Translations under genes and position numbers: made by a program | Notes under the pieces: model-generated | Told to the model about the DNA's origin: nothing | Seen by the model: the letters and a program-made list of their open reading frames with translations, nothing else | The model's database searches: none | Part shown: in pieces, positions 1-9,720 of the stretch | How positions within the stretch are numbered: position 1 is the first letter of the stretch | Layout of the letters: every line of letters begins with the position of its first letter | Assembly (NCBI RefSeq): GCF_000003605.2 | Contig: NW_003139137.1 | Span: 1 to 53,745 of the forward strand | Length of the DNA: 53,745 nucleotides | Reading direction: 5' to 3' | Origin: Saccoglossus kowalevskii | Taxonomy: Eukaryota > Hemichordata > Enteropneusta > Harrimaniidae

Positions 1-599
1 CTGACATCTGGAGGGTATTAAATCGGTGGCTCTGACATCTTGGGGGCATAAACTTAGTGGCCCTGATGTCTTGGGGGCATAAACTTAGTGGCCCTGACAT
101 TTTCGGGGTATTTAATTGGTGGCCCTGACATCTTGGGGGCATAAACGTAGTGGCCCTGACGTCTTGGGGGCATACACTTAGTGGCCCTGACATTTTGGGG
201 GTATGTACTCAGTGGCCCTGACATCTTGGGAGCATAAGCATTGTGGCCCTCACATCTTGGGGGCATAAACTTAGTGGCCCTGACATCTTGGAGGCATAAA
301 CATAGTGGCTTTGACATCTTGGGGGCATAAATTTAGTGGCCCTTACATCTTGGGGGCATAAACTTAGTGGCCCTGACGTCTTGGAGGCATAAACTTAGTG
401 GCCCTGACATTTTGGGGGTATTTAATTGGTGGCCCTGACAACTTGGGGGCATAAACTTAGTGGCCCTGACGTCTTGGGGGCATAAACTAGGTGACCCTGA
501 CATTTTGGGGGTATGTACTCAGTGGCCCTGACATCTTGGGGGCATAAGCATAGTGGCCCCCACAACTTAATGGGCATTTGGGGGACATGCACTCAGTGA

Positions 600-615
600 C
601 CCTGATATCTCAGGG
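600..615. repeat. Hairpin in F monomer (first of many)
   Basis: CCCTGA at 600-605 and TCAGGG at 610-615 form a perfect 6-bp inverted repeat around tatc. Two further pairs (TG with CA) are possible beyond one mismatch. The same arrangement follows most E monomers. In the A monomer only CCC and GGG pair across a nine-base loop. Confidence 0.85.
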
Positions 616-1477
616 GCATAAACTTAGTGGTCCTGACATCTTGAGGGCATAAACCTAGTGGCCCTGACATCTTGGGGGCATAATCTTAGTGGCCCTGACA
701 TATTGGGGGCATAAACGTAGTGGCCCTGATATCCCAGGGGCATTAACTTAGTGGCTCTGACATATTGGGGCATAAACTTAGTGGCCCTGACATCTTGGGG
801 GCATAAACTTAGTGGCCCTGACATCTTGGAGGCATAAACTTAGTGGCCCTAACATCTTGGGGGCATGAACTTAGTGGCCCTGACATCTTGGGGGCATAAA
901 CTTAGTGGCCCTGACGTCTTGGGGGCATAAACTTAGTGGCCCTGACATTTTGGGGGTATGTACTCAGTGGCCCTGACATCTTGGGGGCATAAGCATAGTG
1001 GCCCTGACAACTTAATGGGCATTTGGGGGACATGCACGCAGTGACCCTGATATATCAGGGGCATAAACTTAGTGGCCCTGACATCTTGGGAACATAAACT
1101 TAGTGGCCCTGACATCTTGGGGGCATAAACTTAGTGGCCCTGACATCTAGGGGGCATAAACTTAGTGACCCTGACGTCTTGGGGCCATAGACTTAGTGGC
1201 CCTGACATTTTGGGGTATTTAATTGATGGCCCTGACATCTTGGGGGCATAAACTTAGTGGCCCTGACGTCTTGGGGGCATAAACTTAGTGGCCCTGACAT
1301 CTTGGGGGCATAAAATTAGTGGCCCTGACGTCTTGGGGGCATAAAATTAGTGGCCCTGACATTTTGGGGGTATTTAATTGGTGGCCCTGACAACTTGGGG
1401 GCATAAATTTAGTGGCCCTGACGTCCTGGGGGCATAAACTTAGTGGCCCTGACATCTTGGGGGCATAAACATAGTGG

Positions 1478-1567
1478 CCCTGACATCTTGGGGCATAAAC
1501 TTAGTGGCCCTGACATCTTGGGGCATAAACTTAGTGGCCCTGACATCTTGGGGCATAAACTTAGTGG
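1478..1567. repeat. Run of three 30-bp monomers
   Basis: Three consecutive copies have four G instead of five in the G-run and so are 30 bp long, starting at 1478, 1508 and 1538. It is a shorter version of the four-copy runs at 3565, 24409, 28730 and 30988, in the same context after a cataaacatagtgg monomer. Confidence 0.9.
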
Positions 1568-2399
1568 CCCTGACATCTTGGGGGCATAAACTTAGTGGCC
1601 CTGACATCTTGGGGGTATGTACTCAGTGGCCCTGACATCTTGGGGGCATAAGCATAGTGGCCCTGACAACTTAATGGGCATTTGGGGGATATGCACGCAG
1701 TGACCCTGATATCTCAGGGGCATAAACGTAGTGGCCCTGACATCTTGGGAACATAAACTTAGTGGCACTGACATCTTGGGGGCATAAACGTAGTGGCCCT
1801 GACATCTTGGGGGCATAAACTTAGTGGCCCTGACATCTTGGGGGCATAAACTTAGTGGCCCTGACGTATTGGGGGCATAAACTTAGTGGCCCTGACATCT
1901 TGGGGCATAAACTTAGTGGCCTGATATCTTGGGGGTATTAAATCGGTGGCCCTGACATCTTGGGGGCATAAACTTAGTTGCCCTGACGTCTTGGGGGCAT
2001 AAACTTAGTGGCCCTGCCGTCTTGGGGGCATAAACTTAGTGGCCCTGACATTTTCGGGGTATTTAATTGGTGGCCCTGACATCTTGGGGGCATAAACTTA
2101 GTGGCCCTGACGTCTTGGGGGCATAAACTTAGTGGCTCTGACATTTTGGGGGTATGTACTCAGTGGCCCTGAAATCTTGGGAGCATAAGCATAGTGGCCC
2201 TCACAACTTAATGTGCATTTGGGGGACATGCACTCAGTGACCCTGATATCTCAGGGGCATAAACTTAGTGGACCTGACATCTTGGGGGCATAAACTTAGT
2301 GGCTCTGACATCGTGGGGTCATAAACTTAGTGGCCCTGACATCTTGGGGGCATAAACTTAGTGGCCCTGACATCTTGGAGGCATAAACTTAGTGGCCCA

Positions 2400-3871
2400 G
2401 ACATCTTGGGGGCATAAACATAGCGGCCCTGACATCTTGGGTGCATAAACTTAGTGGCCCTGATATCTTTGGGGCATAATCTTAGTGGTCCTGATATCTT
2501 TGGGGCATAAACTTAGTGGACCTGACATCTTGGGGGCATAAACTTAGTGGCCCTGACAGCTTGGGGGTATGTACTCAGTGGCCCTGACATCTTGGGAGCA
2601 TAAGCATAGTGGCCCTCACAACTTAATGTGCATTTGGGGGACATGCACTCAGTGACCCTGATATCTCAGGGGCATAAACTTAGTGGCCCTGACATCTTGA
2701 GGGCATAAACCTAGTGGCCCTGACATCTTGGGGGCATAATCTTAGTGGCCCTGACATATTGGGGGCATAAACGTAGTGGCCCTGATATCCCAGGGGCATT
2801 AACTTAGTGGCTCTGACATATTGGGGCATAAACTTAGTGGCCCTGACATCTTGGGGGCATAAACTTAGTGGCCCTGACATCTTGGAGGCATAAACTTAGT
2901 GGCCCTGACATCTTGGGGGCATGAACTTAGTGGCCCTGACATCTTGGGGGCATAAACTTAGTGGCCCTGACGTCTTGGGGGCATAAACTTAGTGGCCCTG
3001 ACATTTTGGGGGTATGTACTCAGTGGCCCTGACATGTTGGGGGCATAAGCATAGTGGCCCTGACAACTTAATGGGCATTTGGGGGTCATGCACGCAGTGA
3101 CCCTGATATCTCAGGGGCATAAACTTAGTGGCCCTGACATCTTGGGAACATAAACTTAGTGGCCCTGACATCTTGGGGACATAAACTTAGTGGCCCTGAC
3201 ATCTAGGGGGCATAAACTTAGTGACCCTGACGTCTTGGGGCCATAGACTTAGTGGCCCTGACATTTTGGGGTATTTAATTGATGGCCCTGACATCTTGGG
3301 GGCATAAACTTAGTGGCCCTGACGTCTTGGGGGCATAAACTTAGTGGCCCTGACGTCTTGAGGGCATAAAATTAGTGGCCCTGACATTTTGGGGGTATTT
3401 AATTGGTGGCCCTGACAACTTGGGGGCATAAACTTAGTGGCCCTGACGTCCTGGGGGCATAAACTTAGTGGCCCTGACATCTTTGGGGCATGAACTTAGT
3501 GGTCCTGACATCTTGGGGGCATAAACTTAGTGGCCCTGACATCTTGGGGGCATAAACATAGTGGCCCTGACATCTTGGGGCATAAACTTAGTGGCCCTGA
3601 CATCTTGGGGCATAAACTTAGTGGCCCTGACATCTTGGGGCATAAACTTAGTGGCCCTGACATCTTGGGGCATACACTTAGTGGCCCTGACATCTTGGGG
3701 GTATGTACTCAGTGGCCCTGACATCTTGGGGGCATAAGCATAGTGGCCCTGACAACTTAATGGGCATTTGGGGGACATGCACGCAGTGACCCTGATATCT
3801 CAGGGGCATAAACTTAGTGGCCCTGACATCTTGGGAACATAAACTTAGTGGCACTGACATCTTGGGGGCAT
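2400..3871. repeat. 1.47-kb segment duplicated 25,165 bp downstream
   Basis: The order of variant monomers here is repeated at 27565-29036 at a constant offset of 25,165 bp. Shared rare markers include tagcggccctgac at 2421, gggtgcataaac, the two neighbouring ctttgggg monomers, gatatcccaggggcatt, and the four 30-bp monomers at 3565. Collinearity stops at 3871, where this copy has catcaac and the other has cataaacg. The copies are similar but not identical; for example the second has gcaacataatg in its first E monomer. Confidence 0.85.
3565..3684. repeat. Run of four 30-bp monomers
   Basis: Four consecutive monomers with a four-G run, starting at 3565, 3595, 3625 and 3655; the last has catacactt. 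Because 30 is divisible by three, both strands stay open here and show an artificial ten-residue peptide periodicity. The same run recurs at 24409-24528, 28730-28849 and 30988-31107. Confidence 0.92.
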
Positions 3872-5120
3872 CAACTTAGTGGCCCTGACATCTTGGGGGC
3901 ATAAACTTAGTGGCCCTGAAATCTTTGGGGCATAAACTTAGTGGACCTGACATCTTGGGGGCATAAACTTAGTGGCCCTGACATCTTGGGGGCATAAACT
4001 TAGTGGTCCTGACATCTTGGGGGCATAAACTTAGTGGCCCTGACATCTTGGAGGCATAAACTTAGTGGCCCTGACATCTTGGGGCATAAACTTAGTGGAC
4101 CTGACATCTTGGGGGTTTAAACTTAGTGGCCCTGACATATTGGGGGCATAAACTTAGTGGCCTTGACATCTTGGGGGCATAAACTTAGTGTCCCTGACAT
4201 CTTGTGGGTATTAAATTGGTGGCCCTGACATCTTGGGGGCATAAACTTAGTGGCCCTGACGTCTTGGGGGCATAAACTTAGTGGCCCTGACGTCTTGGGG
4301 GCATAGACTTAGTGGCCCTGACATCTTGGAGGCATAAACTTAGTGGCCCTGACATCTTGGGGGCATAAACTTAGTGGCCCTGACATCTTGGGGGCATAAA
4401 CTTAGTGGCCCTGACATCTTGGGGGCATAAAGTTAGTGGCCCTGACATATAGGGGGCATAAACTTAGTGGCCCTCACATCTTGGGGGCATAAACTTAGTG
4501 GCCCTGACGTCTTGGGGGCATAGACTTAGTGGCCCTGACATCTTGGAGGCATAAACTTAGTGGCCCTGACATCTTGGGGGCATAAACTTAGTGGCCCTGA
4601 CATCTTGGGGGCATAAACTTAGTGGCCCTGACATATTGGGGGCATAAACTTAGTGGCCTTGACATCTTGGGGGCATAAACTTAGTGTCCCTGACATCTTG
4701 TGGGTATTTAATTGGTGGCCCTGACATCTTGGGGGCATAAACTTAGTGGCCCTGACGTCTTGGGGGCATAAACTTAGTGGCCCTGACGTCTTGGGGGCAT
4801 AGACTTAGTGGCCCTGACATCTTGGAGGCATAAACTTAGTGGCCCTGACATCTTGGGGGCATAAACTTAGTGGCCCTGACATCTTGGGGGCATAAACTTA
4901 GTGGCCCTGACATCTTGGGGGCATAAACTTAGTGGCCCTGACATCTTGGGGGCATAAACTTAGTGGCCCTGACATCTTCGGGGCATAAACATAGTGGCCC
5001 TGACATCTTGGGGGCATAAACTTAGTGGCCCTGACATATTGGGGTATTTAATTGGTGGCCCTGACATCTTGGGGGCATAAACTTAGTGGCCCTGACATCT
5101 TGGGGGCATAAACTTAGTGG
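3872..5120. repeat. Cassette-free, A-rich domain with a 496-bp repeat
   Basis: No 43-bp monomer occurs. The variant order beginning with catattggggg, then ccttgac, then gtgtccctgac with cttgtgggtatt, starts at 4130 and again at 4626, an offset of 496 bp or exactly 16 monomers. The two copies agree for about the first nine monomers and then differ in order. The left edge shares the catcaac, ctgaaatctttgg and gggggtttaaac markers with 23,390-23,680. No gene is visible. Confidence 0.8.
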
Positions 5121-5137
5121 CCCTGACATCTTGGGGG
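4626..5137. repeat. Segment duplicated 45,057 bp away
   Basis: The monomer order here matches 49683-50194 at a constant offset of 45,057 bp, including the uncommon cttcggggcataaacatag monomer (cataaacata at 4984 and 50041) and the 30-bp catattggggtatttaatt monomer. I see few differences, such as ccttgac against ccctgac in the second monomer. It is the most distant pair I could align by eye. Confidence 0.8.
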
Positions 5138-5690
5138 TATTTAATTGGTGGCCCTGACATCTTGTGGGCATAAACTTAGTGGCCCTCACGCCTTGGGGGC
5201 ATAGACTTAGTGGCCCTTACATCTTGGGGGCATAAACTTCGTGACCCTGACGTCTTGTGGGCATAAATTTAGTGGCCCTGATATTTTGGGGGTATTTAAT
5301 TGGTGGCCCTGACATCTTGGGAGCATAAACTTATTGGCCCTGGCGTCTTGGGGGCATAAACATAGTGGCCGTGACATTTTGGGGGTATGAACTCAGTGGC
5401 CCTGACATCTTGGGGGCATAAGCATAGTGGCCCTGACAACTTAATGGACATTTGGGGGACATGCACGCAGTGACCCTGATATCTCAGGGGCATAAACTTA
5501 GTGGCCCTGACATCTTGGGAACATAAACGTAGTGGCCCTGACATCTTGGGGGCATAAACTTAGTGGCCCTGACGTCTTGGGCCCATAGACTTAGTGGCCC
5601 TGACATTTTGGGGGTATTTAATTGATGGCCCTGACTTCTTGGGGGCATAAACTTAGTGGCCCTTACATCTTGGGGGCATAAACTTAGTGG
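5121..5690. repeat. 570-bp tandem duplication, copy 1
   Basis: Seventeen 31-bp monomers plus one 43-bp monomer give exactly 570 bp. The next 570 bases (5691-6260) are identical base for base in my reading, including private changes such as cttattggccctggcg, ggccgtgacatt, aatggacattt, gggcccatagac and ctgacttcttgg. Confidence 0.93.
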
Positions 5691-6260
5691 CCCTGACATC
5701 TTGGGGGTATTTAATTGGTGGCCCTGACATCTTGTGGGCATAAACTTAGTGGCCCTCACGCCTTGGGGGCATAGACTTAGTGGCCCTTACATCTTGGGGG
5801 CATAAACTTCGTGACCCTGACGTCTTGTGGGCATAAATTTAGTGGCCCTGATATTTTGGGGGTATTTAATTGGTGGCCCTGACATCTTGGGAGCATAAAC
5901 TTATTGGCCCTGGCGTCTTGGGGGCATAAACATAGTGGCCGTGACATTTTGGGGGTATGAACTCAGTGGCCCTGACATCTTGGGGGCATAAGCATAGTGG
6001 CCCTGACAACTTAATGGACATTTGGGGGACATGCACGCAGTGACCCTGATATCTCAGGGGCATAAACTTAGTGGCCCTGACATCTTGGGAACATAAACGT
6101 AGTGGCCCTGACATCTTGGGGGCATAAACTTAGTGGCCCTGACGTCTTGGGCCCATAGACTTAGTGGCCCTGACATTTTGGGGGTATTTAATTGATGGCC
6201 CTGACTTCTTGGGGGCATAAACTTAGTGGCCCTTACATCTTGGGGGCATAAACTTAGTGG
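5691..6260. repeat. 570-bp tandem duplication, copy 2
   Basis: This copy is identical to 5121-5690. It is followed at 6261 by a cgtctttggggc monomer not found at the equivalent place after copy 1. A related unit begins at 6509 (offset 818 = 570 + 248, that is eight extra monomers) but carries cttgggggc, cttaatggc and the normal aatgggcattt, so the perfect pair is younger than that split, or is an assembly duplication. Confidence 0.93.
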
Positions 6261-7442
6261 CCCTGACGTCTTTGGGGCATAAACTTAGTGGCCCTGACAT
6301 TTTGGGGGTAATTAATTGGTGGCCCTGACAACTTGGGGGCATAAACTTAGTGGCCCTGACGTCTTGGGGGCATAAACTTAGTGGCCCTGACTTCTTGGAG
6401 GCATGAACTTAGTGGCCCTGACATCTTGGGGCCATAAACTTAGTGGCCCTGACATCTAGGGGGCATAAACTTAGTGGCCCTGACATCTTGGGGGCATAAA
6501 CTTAGTGGCCCTGACATCTTGGGGGTATTTAATTGGTGGCCCTGACATCTTGGGGGCATAAACTTAGTGGCCCTCACGCCTTGGGGGCATAGACTTAGTG
6601 GCCCTTACATCTTGGGGGCATAAACTTCGTGACCCTGACGTCTTGTGGGCATAAATTTAGTGGCCCTGATATTTTGGGGGTATTTAATTGGTGGCCCTGA
6701 CATCTTGGGAGCATAAACTTAATGGCCCTGGCGTCTTGGGGGCATAAACATAGTGGCCCTGACATTTTGGGGGTATGAACTCAGTGGCCCTGACATCTTG
6801 GGGGCATAAACATAGTGGCCCTGACAACTTAATGGGCATTTGGGGGACATGCACGCAGTGACCCTGATATCTCAGGGGCATAAACTTAGTGGCCCTGACA
6901 TCTTGGGAACATAAACGTAGTGGCCCTGACATCTTGGGGGCATAAACTTAGTGGCCCTGACATCTTGGGGGCATAAACTTAGTGGCCCTGACGTCTTGGG
7001 GCCATAGACTTAGTGGCCCTGACATTTTGGGGGTATTTAATTGATGGCTCTGACATCTTGGGGGCAAAAACTTAGTGGCCCTGACGTCTTGGGGGCATAA
7101 ACTTAGTGGCCCTTACATCTTGGGGGGCATAAACTTAGTGGCCCTGACGTCTTGGGGGCATAAACTTAGTGGCCCTGACATTTTGGGGGTATTTAATTGG
7201 TGGCCCTGACAACTTGGGGGCATAAACTTAGTGGCCCTGACATTTTGGGGGTATTTAATTGGTGGCCCTGACAACTTGGGGGCATAAACTTAGTGGCCCT
7301 GACATCTTGGGGGCATAAACTTAGTGGCCCTGATGTCTTGGGGGCATAAACTTAGTGGCCCTTTCATCTTGGGGGCATAAAACTTAGTGGCCCTGACATT
7401 TTGGGGGTATTTAATTGGTGGCCCTGACATCTTGGGGGCATA

Positions 7443-7650
7443 AACTATTGCCCTGACGTCATGGGGCATAAACTAGTGGCCTGACATTTTGGGGCATAAA
7501 CTTAGTGGCCCTGACATCTTGGGGGCATAAACTTAGTGGCCTGACATCTTGGGGCATAAAGTTAGTGGCCCTGACATATGAGAACATAAACTTAGTGGCC
7601 TGACATCTTGGGGGCATACACTTAGTGGCCTTGACGTCTTGAGAAGCATA
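7443..7650. other. Island of clustered single-base deletions, possible sequencing error
   Basis: Within about 200 bases several monomers are shortened by losses in short homopolymers: aaactattgccc, aactagtggcctg, cttggggcat, tagtggcctgac and catatgagaac. Such density is not seen in adjacent monomers. The order still follows a recognisable module: catatgagaac here corresponds to catattgagaac at about 40,861. True decay is possible, but the homopolymer pattern suits uncorrected long-read error. Confidence 0.6.
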
Positions 7651-8681
7651 GACTTAGTGGCCTGACATCTTGGAGGCATAAACTTAGTGGCCCTGACATC
7701 TTGGGGGCATAAACTTAGTGGCCCTGACATCTTGGGGGCATAAACTTAGTGGCCCTGACATCTTGGGGCATAAACTTAGTGGACCTGACATCTTGGGGGC
7801 ATAAACTTAGTGGCCCTGACATATTGGGGGCATAAACTTAGTGGCCTTGACATCTTGGGGGCATAAACTTAGTGTCCCTGACATCTTGTGGGTATTAAAT
7901 TGGTGGCCCTGACATCTTGGGGGCATAAACTTAGTGGCCCTGACGTCTTGGGGGCATAAACTTAGTGGCCCTGACGTCTTGGGGGCATAGACTTAGTGGC
8001 CCTGACATCTTGGAGGCATAAACTTAGTGGCCCTGACATCTTGGGGGCATAAACTTAGTGGCCCTAACATCTTGGGGGCATAAACTTAGTGGCCCTGACA
8101 TCTTGGGGGCATAAACTTAGTGGCCCTGACATCTTGGGGGCATAAACTTAGTGGCCCTGACATCTTCGGGGCATAAACTTAGTGGCCCTGACATCTTGGG
8201 GGCATAAACTTAGTGGCCCTGACATATTGGGGGTATTTAATTGGTGGCCCTGACATCTAGGGGGCATAAACTTAGTGGCCCTGACATCTAGGGGGCATAA
8301 ACTTAGTGGCCCTGACATCTTGGGGGCATAAACTTAGTGGCCCTGACATCTTGGGAGCATAAACTTAGTGGCCCTGACATCTTGGGGGCATCAACTTAGT
8401 GGCCCTGACATCTTGGGGGCATAAATTTAGTGGCCCTGACATCTTGGGGGCATAAACTTAGTGGCCCTGACATCTTGGGGGCATAAACTTAGTGGCCCTG
8501 ACATCTTGGGGACATAAACTTAGTGGCCCTGAAATCTTCGGGGCATAAACTTAGTGGACCTGACATCTTGGGGGCATAAACTTAGTGGCCCTGACATCTT
8601 GGGGGCATAAACTTAGTGGCCCTGACATCTTGGGGGCATAAACTTAGTGGCCCTGACATCTTGGGGGCATAAGCATAGTGG

Positions 8682-8722
8682 CCCTGACAACTTGGGGCAT
8701 TTGGGGGACATGCACTCAGTGA
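8682..8722. repeat. Shortened 41-bp E monomer
   Basis: It reads ccctgacaacttggggc and then continues with atttgggggacatgcac, so two bases of the usual aatgggcattt insert have been lost. It is still followed by an F-like monomer, here ccctgataactcagggg, in which the hairpin loop is changed. It is an isolated relic of the cassette in an otherwise A-rich domain. Confidence 0.85.
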
Positions 8723-9720
8723 CCCTGATAACTCAGGGGCATAAACTTAGTGGCCGTGACATCTTGGGGGCATAAACTTAGTGGCTCTGACATCTCGGGG
8801 TCATAAACTTAGTGGCCGTGACATCTTGGGGGCATAAACTTAGTGGCTCTGACATCTTGGGGTCATAAACTTAGTGGCCCTGACATCTTGGGGGCATAAA
8901 CTTAGTGGCCCTGACATCTTGGGGGCATAAACTTAGTGGCCCTGACATCTTGGGGGCATAAACTTAGTGGCCCTGACATCTTGGGGGCATAAACTTAGTG
9001 GCCCTGACATCTTGGGGGCATAAACTTAGTGGCCCTGACGTCTTGGGGGCATAAACTTAGTGGCCCTGACATTTTGGGGGTATATAATTGGTGGCCCTGA
9101 CATCTTGGGGGCATAAACTTAGTGGCCCTGACATCTTGGGGGCATAAACTTAGTGGCCCTGACATCTTGGGGGCATAAACTTAGTGGTCCTGACATCTTG
9201 GAGGCATAAACTTAGTGGCCCTGACATCTTGGGTCATAAACTTAGTGGACCTGACATCTTGGGGGCATAAACTTAGTGGCCCTGACATATTGGGGGCATA
9301 AACTTAGTGGCCTTGACATCTTGGGGGCATAAACTTAGTGTCCCTGACATCTTGTGGGTATTAAATTGGTGGCCCTGACATCTTGGGGGCATAAACTTAG
9401 TGGCCCTGACGTCTTGGGGGCATAAACTTAGTGGCCCTGACGTCTTGGGGGCATATACTTAGTGGCCCTGATATCTTGGCGGCATAAACTTAGTGGCCCT
9501 GACATTTTGGGGGCATAAACTTAGTGGCCCTGACATCTTGGGGGCATAAACTTAGTGACCCTGACATCTTGGGGGCATAAACTTAGTGGCCCTGACATCT
9601 TGGGGGCATAAACTTAGTGGCCCTGACATCTTGGGGCATAAACTTAGTGGCCCTGACATCTTGGGGTCATAAACTTAGTGGCCCTGACATATTGGGGGTA
9701 TTTAATTGGTGGCCCTGACA

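Larger units (their letters stand above)
1..3871. repeat. Cassette-rich domain 1
   Basis: Mixed A, B, C, D, E and F monomers. The 43-bp E monomers start at 557, 1002, 1661, 2198, 2613, 3058 and 3747. Those at 1002, 1661, 3058 and 3747 carry gcacgcag (subfamily beta); those at 2198 and 2613 carry aatgtgcattt (alpha). The first 230 bases follow the same monomer order as the segments near 25.6, 26.8, 29.9 and 32.2 kb, including the CpG markers aatcggtgg and attttcgggg. No gene is visible. Confidence 0.85.
5121..7440. repeat. Cassette-rich domain 2 (beta subfamily)
   Basis: E monomers start at 5431, 6001 and 6819, all with gcacgcag (beta). The domain consists of a perfect 570-bp tandem pair (5121-6260), eight further monomers (6261-6508, 248 bp), and a third, diverged unit from 6509. 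The marker ccctcacgccttggggg, seen near 5186, 5756 and 6574, recurs near 20,604 and 43,955. No gene is visible. Confidence 0.85.
7441..9720. repeat. A-rich domain with one shortened E monomer
   Basis: The domain is mostly consensus monomers, with the ccttgac / gtgtccctgac / cttgtgggtatt trio near 7,830-7,900 and 9,310-9,370. The only E-type monomer is the 41-bp form at 8682-8722. Its first 200 bases are degraded (separate entry). Five perfect A monomers lie at 8878-9032. No gene is visible. Confidence 0.8.

Noticed and set aside
845..870. CCCTAA in some monomers (ccctaacatc) resembling the telomere repeat
   Set aside because: It is a single hexamer from a G-to-A change in scattered monomers, never in tandem.
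3530..3721. Plus-strand 63-codon open frame with ten-residue repeats (also at 24374, 28695, 30953)
   Set aside because: It exists only because four neighbouring monomers are 30 bp long; it is a by-product of period length.
8161..8175. CENP-B box in ttcgggg monomers
   Set aside because: Only the TTCG part fits; the second half of the box (CGGG at the required spacing) is absent.
9075..9095. TATA-like stretch gtatataattgg
   Set aside because: It is a one-base variant of the common B monomer with no other promoter feature or downstream gene.
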